DNA of 58,871 bases from the NCBI GenBank assembly GCA_018820315.1, contig JAHJOQ010000137.1:1-58871 (forward strand). The letters run 5' to 3'. The position numbers and the translations under genes are program-made. The DNA is from Candidatus Zixiibacteriota bacterium. Its GTDB lineage: Bacteria > Zixibacteria > MSB-5A5 > JAABVY01 > JAHJOQ01. Under the pieces are notes generated by a model. The model was not told the origin of the DNA, made no database searches, and saw only the letters and a program-made list of their open reading frames with translations. Below are positions 43,369 to 51,875 of the stretch, one piece after another (position 1 is the first letter of the stretch; each line of letters starts with the position of its first letter).

Positions 43369-43464
43369 ATGCCAACATCAACCTGGTTGCTGCTGATATT
43401 GCCGCCTGTCATCCTCGTGATTCTCGAAATCATTCACTTCACGCGAGACGAGAAGGAACTCTGA
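43369..43464 (+). CDS. 31-residue membrane peptide coupled to the symporter
   Basis: The peptide is a single hydrophobic span (TWLLLILPPVILVILEII) with a short charged tail HFTRDEKEL. GGAGGGACG gives it an excellent ribosome site. Its stop is one base before the ATG of the sodium symporter, whose own ribosome site lies inside this gene's end, so both are translated together. It is too short for standard gene callers. I infer a small subunit that assists or stabilises the symporter; small accessory peptides beside SSS-family transporters have been noted in annotation sets, from memory. Confidence 0.7.
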   Translation: MPTSTWLLLILPPVILVILEIIHFTRDEKEL

Positions 43465-43465
43465 T

Positions 43466-44893
43466 ATGGATCCGACTCTGATAGGCTTCCTGTTATATCT
43501 CCTGACAATACTGATAGTTGGCGTCATCACCGTTAGATTTACACATACGTTGGCAGATTATATAATCGCCGGGCGACGTCTCGGGGCGTGGGTTGTGGCA
43601 TTCTCGGAGAGGGCTTCGGGTGAATCGGCATGGCTTCTGATAGGCCTGCCGGGGCTCGCGTGGGCATCAGGGTTCTCGGCACTATGGCCGGCAGTCGGTT
43701 GCACATTCGGAATCCTCTTCTCATGGGTGTTCATAGCGAGAAGGCTGCGAATCAGCACGGAGGAATATTCCGCAATTACGCTTCCCGACTATTTCGAGGC
43801 AAGATTCGGCGATGATTCACACCTGTTGCGGGTTGTCTCAACATTGGTGATCGTATTCTTCTTCACAATGTACGTCGCCGCTCAATTTCTCGGTGCAGGC
43901 AAAGTTCTCAATGCGACTTTCGGAATATCCCACATCTGGGGCATGGTCATCGGCGCCGTGATAATCCTCTTTTACACCATTCTCGGCGGGTTCTTTGCCG
44001 TGGCATGGACCGACCTGTTCCAGGGTATTCTGATGGTCGGCACGTTGGTTTGTCTACCCGTGCTTGCCCTGGTTGAAATCGGTGGATTCGGTGCTCTTGC
44101 CGACAAGCTTACAGCAATTAACCCCGCTTTAGTCACGATCACTGAAGGCAAGTCTGGCTGGGAGATGTGGTCTGTTATCCTGGGAGGGCTTGCAATCGGC
44201 CTCGGTTACATGGGACAGCCGCATCTGGTGACGCGGTTCATGGCAATTCGTGATCCAAAGGACTTGAAGAAAGGTTCTTTTATTGCAGTGATATGGGCAC
44301 TCCTTGCATTCTGGGGAGCCGTACTTATCGGGATATTGGCACTCGGTCTTTACGGCACCGGCTTTGAAGATCAGGAACAGGTGATGCCGTTTATGACAAA
44401 CGCACTGTTCCCGGCATGGATAGCCGGGATTCTGATATCGGGCGCAATTGCGGCGATGATGTCGACCGCCGACAGTCAATTGCTGGTATCGACTTCCGCG
44501 ATTTCCGAAGACATATATCACCAGATGATCGACAGCAACGCATCGCAGAGATTGCTGGTCACTATCTCGCGAATCGCGACATTTGTAGTAGCGGTGATTG
44601 CTTTTGTGCTCGCTTTGTCAGCCGAAAACACCGTCTATAAGTTTGTTCTTTATGCGTGGGCGGGACTTGGAGCATCGTTTGGCCCCGCTCTGTTATTGTC
44701 GCTCTGGTGGAAGAGTGTCAGCAGGTGGGGAGTGCTTGCAGGAATGATCTCCGGTACGCTGACTGTCGTCCTCTGGAAATCCGTATTCAATCTATCCGAT
44801 TATTTGTATGAGCTGATTCCGGGGTTCTTCGTTGCGTTGATGTCTATCATCGTTGTAACTTTGGTTGCTAAAAAGAAGCCTCGCTCGGACTGA
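43466..44893 (+). CDS. putP: Sodium/solute symporter, PutP (sodium/proline) type
   Basis: A 475-residue transporter of the SSS family with about 13 membrane spans. Signature strings are YIIAGRRLGAWVVAFSERASGESAWLL (sodium-site region, quoted in part), LPDYFEARFGDDSHLLR, ILGGFFAVAWTDLFQGILM and GAIAAMMSTADSQLLVSTSAISEDIY, the last being the SSS family motif. The pattern fits sodium/proline symport best; close relatives carry pantothenate or other solutes. GAAGGAAC precedes the ATG. It is transcribed with the 31-residue peptide and no metabolic gene follows. Confidence 0.9.
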   Translation: MDPTLIGFLLYLLTILIVGVITVRFTHTLADYIIAGRRLGAWVVAFSERASGESAWLLIGLPGLAWASGFSALWPAVGCTFGILFSWVFIARRLRISTEEYSAITLPDYFEARFGDDSHLLRVVSTLVIVFFFTMYVAAQFLGAGKVLNATFGISHIWGMVIGAVIILFYTILGGFFAVAWTDLFQGILMVGTLVCLPVLALVEIGGFGALADKLTAINPALVTITEGKSGWEMWSVILGGLAIGLGYMGQPHLVTRFMAIRDPKDLKKGSFIAVIWALLAFWGAVLIGILALGLYGTGFEDQEQVMPFMTNALFPAWIAGILISGAIAAMMSTADSQLLVSTSAISEDIYHQMIDSNASQRLLVTISRIATFVVAVIAFVLALSAENTVYKFVLYAWAGLGASFGPALLLSLWWKSVSRWGVLAGMISGTLTVVLWKSVFNLSDYLYELIPGFFVALMSIIVVTLVAKKKPRSD

Positions 44894-44919
44894 GAGCAGC
44901 GCAGAGCGGCTGTGTGGCC

Positions 44920-44934
44920 GCGATCTGTGATCGC
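44920..44934. repeat. REP-like palindrome family B, copy 3
   Basis: GCGATC-TGT-GATCGC with flanks GGCC on the left and AGTT on the right, so the outer arms are decayed on the right. It lies between the symporter stop and the converging secreted-protein gene. Confidence 0.6.
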
Positions 44935-44973
44935 AGTTCGACCAGGATGGGAATTCTGGCGCGCGAATGAAGT

Positions 44974-46182
44974 CTATTGCTCTGATTTCTCTTTCTCTAA
45001 CGCTCGCAAGCTGTCACGTATTTGACTCTTGGTCCTCACATTCTTGAGAACGCTGTCAGGAATCGCTTTCTTGGCAGTAGTGGTGTCTGACTCAGCTGCA
45101 CTTTCCTTTTCAATTTCTTCGAAATCGGGCTGGCTTCTCATTTTTACATACTGTGACCGCTCTTTTTCGAAGATCAGTACATCGGCAAGCTGCTTTCCGA
45201 GCGCATCGCTTTCTGGGAAGTTGCAGTCCCAGATATCGGTTTCACCGAAATAGAGCATAGTTCCCTCTGAATCAAATACCATGCGAAGTGGAATATCGAG
45301 ATAGCTCTTGCTCGTCACTCTCGTCGTTGCGTTCTTACCGAAGATCTTGAAGTTTATGACAGCGTAACCGGCACGTTTCGGAGTGAGGTCAAAGGTGCCT
45401 GAGTATGTGTCGCCGGTTCTTGGCCTGGCCTCCCAGGATTGCGCGAGGCTGTCTATTTGCACGGTCGGCAAGTAGACCCATTGAAACTGTATGTTGTGAA
45501 CAAAATTAGTATTCGTGGTCACTTTAAATGTGACAGTAGATACCGAGTCTATCCGGGGAATGGGTGAAATGGACAACTCCACATCGAATGGAATACCCCT
45601 GCGGCGGCTGGGACCTTCGAAACGGTTCTTCCTTACGATTCGAATTTCGTTCATGTTGTTTGTGTGGAAATTCCCTGGACAGTTGCTGATCGGCGAAGGG
45701 TGCTTGCCGAAAGAGAGAGACTTGCCGTCGATTCCGAAACTCGCCTCCAGCTGATAGAGGCTGTGAATCTTGTCGTGAGGCAGAAATTGTTCGATTGCGA
45801 TATAGAAGTTGCCTCCCAGAAGGAATGTCATTGGGATATCAACCTCGAGTGGTTTGCCTGCCTGAGGAGTCGGCCATGAAAACTGCTCGGCACCGAAGAC
45901 GACATATTCAGACGGCAGGGCACGAATTCTAAATGCCAGGGTGTCGGCAACTTGTCGGGCAGCCGTAAACTTCACGTGAAGTGTGGAGGTATCTCCGACA
46001 ACAGGCGATTGGAGAAAGCTGAGCTCGGCAGCAAACGGGAAATCGGTCCCGGCGGATTCGACAGTGTCGATCGGCTCGAATATGACAGTGCCCGACGCAT
46101 CCCCTTCTGCCAGAATGACATTGACGCAGATAAGCAGCAAGCCGATGGTCGCCAGGATCGTTATGCTACTGAGACTCTTCAT
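44974..46182 (-). CDS. Secreted protein of unknown function
   Basis: A signal peptide (about 1-25, ending VILAEG) exports this 402-residue protein. Much of it looks like beta-sandwich (TSTLHVKFTAARQVADTLAF, STVTFKVTTNTNFVH, GDTYSGTFDLTPKRAGYAVI), possibly two Ig-like or transthyretin-like domains. The last 60 residues are highly charged and probably helical (ALEKEKSEQ). No named family is recognised. It follows sprT by three bases in the same direction, so it belongs to that operon. Nothing points to a role. Confidence 0.65.
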   Translation of the reverse strand: MKSLSSITILATIGLLLICVNVILAEGDASGTVIFEPIDTVESAGTDFPFAAELSFLQSPVVGDTSTLHVKFTAARQVADTLAFRIRALPSEYVVFGAEQFSWPTPQAGKPLEVDIPMTFLLGGNFYIAIEQFLPHDKIHSLYQLEASFGIDGKSLSFGKHPSPISNCPGNFHTNNMNEIRIVRKNRFEGPSRRRGIPFDVELSISPIPRIDSVSTVTFKVTTNTNFVHNIQFQWVYLPTVQIDSLAQSWEARPRTGDTYSGTFDLTPKRAGYAVINFKIFGKNATTRVTSKSYLDIPLRMVFDSEGTMLYFGETDIWDCNFPESDALGKQLADVLIFEKERSQYVKMRSQPDFEEIEKESAAESDTTTAKKAIPDSVLKNVRTKSQIRDSLRALEKEKSEQ

Positions 46183-46185
46183 ATC

Positions 46186-46743
46186 CTACCTGTTGTCAAT
46201 ACGCTTGATGAATTTAAGTTTGAATCGAGGATCATATTTGCCTTTGGAGCACCGACCGCACGAGCGTTCGCGGAGTCTCTTGCGGCTTGGGAATGTCTCG
46301 CCGCACGACGGGCATTGATACAAATACCTCAGTCCTCGCAGCATTCCGGGGTAATCCTTTGCGAAGCGAGTAGTGCCAATCCTTGCAGCTTCCTTTTTGA
46401 ATTCGGGACCGTGATTCAGAATCTTCAAATGAATCATTTCATGTTTCAGCGTATCCACAATATCCTCAGGATAGTGCTTGTGGTAAGCCATGCCGAGCTT
46501 GATAATCAGATGGCTCACTATACATTTCCCGGCATGTTTCATCCTCGATGACCATTCGATTCTCACATTCGGAAGAGCACCGCAATAATACTTGACGTTG
46601 AGATTGTCGTAAAGCCTGAGCAGATCTGCCTCATCAGGAAAGAAATGTCCGCCCCTGACCCTTTCGAGGAATTCCTGTTCGGGATCAGATGTGAATAGGT
46701 CGAGATTATGAATCTTGAGTGCCTGTATTGTCGCCTGGCGCAT
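46186..46743 (-). CDS. SprT-like zinc metallopeptidase
   Basis: The SprT family protein, 185 residues, has the zinc-peptidase motif TLKHEMIHLKILNHGPEFK near residue 100 (His, Glu, His plus a third His) and a C-terminal zinc ribbon, YLYQCPSCGETFPS and RSCGRC. SprT-like proteins are relatives of SPRTN, which clears DNA-protein crosslinks, but the bacterial role is unproven. The ATG at 46743 follows TGAGGT. It is divergent from the beta-helix lipoprotein gene. Confidence 0.85.
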   Translation of the reverse strand: MRQATIQALKIHNLDLFTSDPEQEFLERVRGGHFFPDEADLLRLYDNLNVKYYCGALPNVRIEWSSRMKHAGKCIVSHLIIKLGMAYHKHYPEDIVDTLKHEMIHLKILNHGPEFKKEAARIGTTRFAKDYPGMLRGLRYLYQCPSCGETFPSRKRLRERSCGRCSKGKYDPRFKLKFIKRIDNR

Positions 46744-46840
46744 ATATTACCTCATTTTGCTCAACCAGTATAGGGCAATTCTATCTTGCTTACAAGTTCA
46801 AATTCGATTAGATTCAAGAAGTCACACAATAGAGGGACTT

Positions 46841-48148
46841 ATGCAGAGAATCATGCTAATATTGCTGGCCTTGGTGCTGCTGCAGGGCTGTGCCGAGAAG
46901 ATTGACTACGGTGAGACAGTTATATTTGTGTCTAATCTCGGTGATGGCCTCACCGGCACCGGCACTCCGTATGATCCATTCCGCTCACTCGAAACAGCGA
47001 TCGATTCTGCATCCAACGGGTCGGTGATTCAGTTGTCCGCCGGTGTATATGAGGCTGTTCCGAACCGATATGATGAGGCTGAATGCGGAAATTGCGAGGT
47101 GCATCTGACGCCGGTGACTGCGACCGCCGGATTTCATATCAGAAACAAAGTGCTGACGATCCGCGGGGCAAATCGAGATAGCTGTATCATGATTACGAAT
47201 GCCGGATACGGTCTGCTTTTCGAGCAGAGCTATGGTTCGAAGATCACAAATGTCACAATTACCGGTGGAGTTCGCGACAGTGACGGCAATGCGACCGATG
47301 CAGCGGTGATTGCCAAGTATTCGAGGGTAACGATTGAGAATTGCAATATTGCCGACAACACAGACCGGGATACGTCGGTCGTCGTCGGTATCGGCGGCAT
47401 ATTCGGGCGTGAATCATCGACGCTGATAATTCACGGCAATTCCATTCGCAACAACGGCTGGGATGGGATAGCCCTGTATCGTGGCGCGGTAGCCCTTATC
47501 ACCGATAATACGATTGATTCGGGCCGAGGCGCAGGGATCGGGATTACATGGGATTCAGAGGCGCTCGTCCAGCGCAACAAGGTTTCGAATTACTGGAAGG
47601 GAATCGGCACTTTCGGCAATTCGCGAGCTGTTGTGCAGAACAACGTCGTGTTCGACAATCTCGGATGGGGAATTATCCTGACCGGGACATCATTCATGGA
47701 AGTGCGCAACAATACGATTGTGCACAATGGCAATTGCGGTCTTGCATGCTGGTCGGAGGATGCACGCGGAGTGGCGATCAACAACATAGTCGTTAACAAC
47801 GGCTGGCGTGACGAATGGGTCTGTCCCTGTGTCGGCGTGCAAATGTGGGGGCAACTGCGCAATTTCCCCGTATCATACAATAACGTCTGGAACAATGTTG
47901 CGGGCAATTACAAGGGTATGCCGGAATGGACCGACAAATATGGCAATGTCTCGGTCGATCCGATGTTTGTCGATTCGCTCGATTTTCATATTCAGGACGA
48001 CTCCCCATTGTGGCATATTGGCGATCCGTATTACACAGATCCTGACGGCACTCAATCTTCGATGGGAGCATACGGCGGCCAGGGGGATATCGAGTGGCGG
48101 CTGGGAATATCCGACGTTCAGAGTAGTGGGCGTGGCCGCGATCTGTGA
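46841..48148 (+). CDS. Right-handed beta-helix lipoprotein
   Basis: The signal peptide ends with a lipobox (VLLQGC, Cys about 18). After SNLGDGLTGTGTPYDPFRSL, the 435-residue protein is a series of parallel beta-helix coils with NITI-type turns (ITNVTITGGVRDSDGN, IENCNIADNT, LIIHGNSIRNNGWDGIAL, VVQNNVVFDNLGWGIILTG, VRNNTIVHNGNCG), as in NosD/pectate-lyase-fold and carbohydrate-binding proteins. GAGGGA precedes the ATG at 46841. The last 16 codons (LGISDVQSSGRGRDL) lie in the first unit of a 143-base tandem repeat and include a REP palindrome, so the natural C-terminus may have been replaced. Confidence 0.82.
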   Translation: MQRIMLILLALVLLQGCAEKIDYGETVIFVSNLGDGLTGTGTPYDPFRSLETAIDSASNGSVIQLSAGVYEAVPNRYDEAECGNCEVHLTPVTATAGFHIRNKVLTIRGANRDSCIMITNAGYGLLFEQSYGSKITNVTITGGVRDSDGNATDAAVIAKYSRVTIENCNIADNTDRDTSVVVGIGGIFGRESSTLIIHGNSIRNNGWDGIALYRGAVALITDNTIDSGRGAGIGITWDSEALVQRNKVSNYWKGIGTFGNSRAVVQNNVVFDNLGWGIILTGTSFMEVRNNTIVHNGNCGLACWSEDARGVAINNIVVNNGWRDEWVCPCVGVQMWGQLRNFPVSYNNVWNNVAGNYKGMPEWTDKYGNVSVDPMFVDSLDFHIQDDSPLWHIGDPYYTDPDGTQSSMGAYGGQGDIEWRLGISDVQSSGRGRDL

Positions 48149-48386
48149 TCGCGGTTTACAAATCCAGTTGTCAGGATCTCCTCACTGACGTTCGGACCTG
48201 CTCTTCGCTTCGCTTGTGCAGGCAGGGATCCTGACCTCCTAGACTGGGAATATCCGACGCTCAGAGTAGTGGGCGTGGCCGCGATCTGTGATCGCGGTTT
48301 ACAAATCCAGTTGTCAGGATCTCCTCACTGACGTTCGGACCTGCCCTTCGCTTCGCTCAAGCAGGCAAGGATCCTGACCTACGGCA
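48101..48386 (+). repeat. Tandem duplication of a 143-bp unit
   Basis: Unit 1 begins CTGGGAATATCCGACG at 48101 and unit 2 begins the same 143 bases later at 48244; nearly every base matches. Each unit holds one family-B palindrome (48136-48154 and 48279-48297) and a GTCAGGATC...GATCCTGAC hairpin pair with CTTCGCTTCGCT in the loop. Unit 1 includes the last codons and stop of the beta-helix gene, so unit 2 is a copy of coding sequence plus repeats. Unit 2 ends in the 3' end of lpxH. Confidence 0.85.
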
Positions 48387-49107
48387 TCTCCCAAAACTTC
48401 AACTCAAACCGGCCATTCGTCAACACCGCATACGTAAAGTTCTCGTACCAATCGCCCGTGTTGATATAGATGCCGCTCTCGAATTCGATTCGCTCCGGGT
48501 GATGCGTGTGGCCTATCATTACGCAGTCGTAACCCTCGCGGAGTTTGTTCTCGGCAAAATCGCGATATTCCTGCACGAATGAACTCTTCGGAACGCCCGA
48601 CGAATGCTTGCGGCTTGTGCGCGAACACCATTTGGCAAACGGTATCCCGATATCGGGGGGGATCTGCCGGTAGAGGAAGATATTGACCCTATTTTGCATG
48701 ATGCGTTTCAGGATTCGGTAGCCGTGATCAGCCTTTGCCAGACCGTCGCCGTGGATGAGATAGATGTTCTTGCCTTCATGTGTGACAGTGGTGGCATCTC
48801 TGAAAACTTCGATATCGAGATGGCGTGTCAGCATATCTCCAAGCCAGAAGTCATGATTGCCGGTGACGTATGACAGCTTGACGCCCGAATCGACGAGCTG
48901 CGAGAGCAGGAAGAGAACTTTGAGATGGTCTTTCGGGATGGCGTGTTTGTATTCGAACCAGAAATCGAAAAGGTCGCCGAGGATATAGAGATGCTCCCCG
49001 TTGGATGCGACCATCCGGAAGAATCCCTCGAGCTTACGCAGCTTCTCGCGCTCTTTTGCTTCGCTATCGTGCCCGAGATGCACATCGGAGATGAAATATA
49101 CCGCCAT
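48379..49107 (-). CDS. lpxH: UDP-2,3-diacylglucosamine diphosphatase
   Basis: LpxH cleaves UDP-2,3-diacylglucosamine to lipid X and UMP, the fourth step of lipid A synthesis. The calcineurin-like motifs are complete: YFISDVHLGHDS, ILGDLFDFWFEY, VTGNHDFWLGDM, LIHGDGLAKADHGYR and MIGHTHHPERIE. Length (242) matches. The ATG at 49107 lies 15 bases downstream of the stop of the glycosyltransferase gene on the same strand. The Kdo cluster upstream shows that the same LPS pathway is otherwise present. Confidence 0.92.
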   Translation of the reverse strand: MAVYFISDVHLGHDSEAKEREKLRKLEGFFRMVASNGEHLYILGDLFDFWFEYKHAIPKDHLKVLFLLSQLVDSGVKLSYVTGNHDFWLGDMLTRHLDIEVFRDATTVTHEGKNIYLIHGDGLAKADHGYRILKRIMQNRVNIFLYRQIPPDIGIPFAKWCSRTSRKHSSGVPKSSFVQEYRDFAENKLREGYDCVMIGHTHHPERIEFESGIYINTGDWYENFTYAVLTNGRFELKFWEMP

Positions 49108-49122
49108 AGGAATGGATGTTAA

Positions 49123-50688
49123 TCAAATCGTGGAGAAATGGAAAGGGAATAGTTGCTGGATCAACCGCGAGTACGGTGCATCATCTATTAACCTCAGCAC
49201 CCACGACTCGTTCTTGTGGTTGTACTTCGGGTTGAGTCTGTGAAGGATCAAGTCCATCAGCGATGGTCTGCCATGATGCACCAGCTCGTATCTGCCGAGC
49301 AGCTCTGAGTAGTGGGCGATCTGATCAGTGGGGTAGCCGTCGGTGAATACTACCACATAACTCGGCGGTGAATCTGCCGAGAGGTCGCCACGCACGATTG
49401 CCTCGTTGATACTGTACGTCGGCGTCAGCTTGACAGAATTCGGTTTGCGGTAGTCCCAATAATCGTACGGCAGCCATTTCTTGCGCGCGGAGCAATCGAA
49501 CAGTACGCCATCGACATCATCCTGCCGCGACAGATAGACCATCGGATCGACAGCCCCACGGTGCGCGTAATTGAATGTGAACGGAATGACGAGAATGATG
49601 TTCAGCACAATAAACCAACCCCAAAGCGCCAGCCGAAGTCCGCGCCATCTGAAATACCATCCGCCACTCTTGTAGAGATAATACAAGCCGACACAGCCGA
49701 GTACAATCAGCACGGGGAATATCGGGATGACAAACCGTTCCTGCTTGTTGACGACGGCGGAGTGTCCCGCGACGAACAGAATCAGCGACGACCACAAGAT
49801 CAGGTGATTGCGGATGACTCGCTTCATGAATATTGAACCGACGAACAGTATCGCGAAGGGCGGAATCATGATGCCAAAGAGCACGAGTATATATTTGTAC
49901 CATGGCCCCGGTATCGTAGGTGGTTGCGACATATTGCCGATGATGTAATTCGATACGCTGCCGAGGAATTCGCCATGAGTGTAGACATCGAGCACACCTT
50001 GCAGGGCGACTACGACGAGCATCGCTGTGCTGAAAATGGCTGCCTGCCGCCATCGCCGGTTCTGAATGACCATCGCGAACGGCACAAATATTAGCGCGAG
50101 CCCAACATGCATCCGGATCATAAACGCCAGCCCTCCAAACAGGGCTGCAACACACGCGTCGATATCAGAACCTCGCTTCATACTTCGATGCGCATAGTAA
50201 AGCGCCGGTAGGAGAAGATCGGCTGAGACCATCTCGACCAGGTTTCGAGCAGCGAAAAATGGCATGAAGAAATGTGCGCCGAGGATCAGCCCACCGGCAA
50301 GCGCAGTCTCGGTATCGGTCTCTTCTTTCAAATACCGATAGCCGAATATTACCGGCAGCAGCGACAGGAGCACGTGGATGAGCCGGTCGAAATACATATG
50401 CACATCCAGATGCTCGACACCGAATGCCGAAGTTATCTTCATGATACCAAGCAGAGACAGATTGTAGACAACGCTGCGCAGCACTCCGATTTCCGGCTTG
50501 CCTTCCCATCGGAGAGTGCCGTCATCAAGGAAAATCCCCTCGTGCTGCCAAGCCCAGGCGATGCGCACAGTCTCGAAATGGTCATCGTGCGCCATGTAAC
50601 CCTGCGAGAAAATAGCCGCGAGTATTCGCAAGGCGACCGCGACGATTATCACGACGAGAAACGGATGCTTCTTCATGAATGATAACAT
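49123..50688 (-). CDS. GT-C membrane glycosyltransferase (Alg9/GT22-like)
   Basis: From the ATG at 50688 the protein has 521 residues and about ten membrane spans. It opens KKHPFLVVIIVAVALRILAA followed by a first periplasmic loop with AHDDHFETVRIAW, whose acidic pair is the usual catalytic site of GT-C enzymes that use lipid-linked sugars. AGHSAVVNKQERFVIPIFPV resembles the HKE-RF motif of Alg9/PIG-B mannosyltransferases. It probably adds a sugar to a polysaccharide or lipid A at the outer face. Upstream frames to 50904 are not homologous; a second ATG at 50676 is possible. Confidence 0.72.
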   Translation of the reverse strand: MLSFMKKHPFLVVIIVAVALRILAAIFSQGYMAHDDHFETVRIAWAWQHEGIFLDDGTLRWEGKPEIGVLRSVVYNLSLLGIMKITSAFGVEHLDVHMYFDRLIHVLLSLLPVIFGYRYLKEETDTETALAGGLILGAHFFMPFFAARNLVEMVSADLLLPALYYAHRSMKRGSDIDACVAALFGGLAFMIRMHVGLALIFVPFAMVIQNRRWRQAAIFSTAMLVVVALQGVLDVYTHGEFLGSVSNYIIGNMSQPPTIPGPWYKYILVLFGIMIPPFAILFVGSIFMKRVIRNHLILWSSLILFVAGHSAVVNKQERFVIPIFPVLIVLGCVGLYYLYKSGGWYFRWRGLRLALWGWFIVLNIILVIPFTFNYAHRGAVDPMVYLSRQDDVDGVLFDCSARKKWLPYDYWDYRKPNSVKLTPTYSINEAIVRGDLSADSPPSYVVVFTDGYPTDQIAHYSELLGRYELVHHGRPSLMDLILHRLNPKYNHKNESWVLRLIDDAPYSRLIQQLFPFHFSTI

Positions 50689-50754
50689 AGGCAGCGGTAA
50701 TTTATGATTTCCAGGTATGCGATTCAAGTTTAAATTTGCGCGCAGTCCCCCTGC

Positions 50755-50814
50755 GCAGTCAGGAATCCTTTCCTGACTGCAGACTGGAGCGGGAAGGAAA
50801 GGGTTCCTTCCCGC
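50755..50814. repeat. Two adjacent hairpins
   Basis: GCAGTCAGGA/TCCTGACTGC (50755-50780, ten-base arms) and GCGGGAAGGAA/TTCCTTCCCGC (50789-50814, eleven-base arms, four-base loop) lie in the divergent gap between the glycosyltransferase and DUF362 genes. The first belongs to the GTCAGGATCC-type family seen also near 42886. Confidence 0.65.
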
Positions 50815-50916
50815 GCGGAATCGTGTTCTCGTCTTCAAACTCCACTTTCTACAAATATTTGCACTGTGACTCTGAAATGATATATTAGAGGAAAACCGGC
50901 ACACCGGGAGGTTGGC

Positions 50917-51873
50917 ATAGTTACACGTCGCGATTTCTTGAAGAAGACTGGCAAGGCTGCCGCAGCATCAGCGCTGTTCGGGGCGGGCTATCTTCTGGCA
51001 GATTCAAGACCTGATTTCCCTGTGGAAAAAAAGGCTCTTGGGATCCATCTCAAATATGCAATCGACGATCCGATTCTCGCACAGAAGCTCGCCGTTGCAC
51101 GAGACGATTCGCCTGCCAGACTCGTCGAAAGAGCGTTGCTGGCTCTTGGCGGGATCGGTCAGTTTGTCTCGAAAGGTGACCGAGTCGTGATAAAGCCGAA
51201 TGTCGGCTGGGATCGTGTACCGGAGCAGGCTGCCAACACGAATCCGGAAGCGGTCGCGCAGATGGTAAGGATGTGCCTGGCTGCCGGTGCAAGAGAGGTC
51301 ATCGTTACAGATGTTACCTGCAACGATCAGCGGCGGACATTCCTCCGTTCCGGAATTCAGGCAGATGCTGAAAAAGCTGGCGCGAAGGTTCCCCTCTCGA
51401 CAGACAGCGATTTCACTGAGATTGATCTCGGTGGTCAAGTCCTGACCGTATGGCCGGTGCTCAGACACATGATCGAGGCTGACAAGTTTATCAATATGCC
51501 GATTGCGAAGCATCACAGCCTCACCGGCGCGACTCTCGGCATGAAGAATCTTTACGGCATCATTGGTGGCAGGCGGAATCAGCTTCACCAGAAGATTGAT
51601 CAGTCTATTGTCGATCTGGCGACATTCATGAAGCCGACTCTTGTGGTGGCGGACTGCTATCGCGTGTTAATGCGCAATGGACCGGTCGGTGGAAATCTTG
51701 ATGATGTGAAGGAATGCCGCGCTGTTGTCGCCGGAATAGACCAGGTTGCTGTCGACGCGTATCTCACGCGCTTCCTCGATAAGACACCGGAGGATGTGAG
51801 CCACATCGCGCTTGCTCATCGAGCGGGGCTCGGCGGCATGAATCTGGATCATATAACGATTCTGGACGGTTAG
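50917..51873 (+). CDS. Tat-exported DUF362 protein with an apparent ATA start
   Basis: The nominal start is a TTG at 50938, but the frame is open further upstream and reads VTRRDFLKKTGKAAAASALF, a textbook twin-arginine signal, and the hydrophobic stretch continues to GAGYLLA. The codon before it is ATA at 50917, five bases after GGGAGG. No ATG, GTG or TTG lies between. The mature protein of about 290 residues is a DUF362 domain (VVIKPNVGWDRVPEQAANTNPE, VTDVTCND, NMPIAKHHSLTGATLGMKNLYG, HQKIDQSIVDLATF, VDAYLTRF). It has no ferredoxin cysteines, unlike many members. It sits three bases before the polyferredoxin gene. Confidence 0.78.
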   Translation: MVTRRDFLKKTGKAAAASALFGAGYLLADSRPDFPVEKKALGIHLKYAIDDPILAQKLAVARDDSPARLVERALLALGGIGQFVSKGDRVVIKPNVGWDRVPEQAANTNPEAVAQMVRMCLAAGAREVIVTDVTCNDQRRTFLRSGIQADAEKAGAKVPLSTDSDFTEIDLGGQVLTVWPVLRHMIEADKFINMPIAKHHSLTGATLGMKNLYGIIGGRRNQLHQKIDQSIVDLATFMKPTLVVADCYRVLMRNGPVGGNLDDVKECRAVVAGIDQVAVDAYLTRFLDKTPEDVSHIALAHRAGLGGMNLDHITILDG

Positions 51874-51875
51874 TA

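Noticed and set aside
45952-46551. 199-codon plus-strand frame
   Set aside because: Antisense to the secreted protein and SprT genes, both of which have clear signals.
49561-50682. Several plus-strand frames across the glycosyltransferase gene
   Set aside because: Antisense frames without starts or motifs; the minus-strand gene has clear spans and GT-C features.
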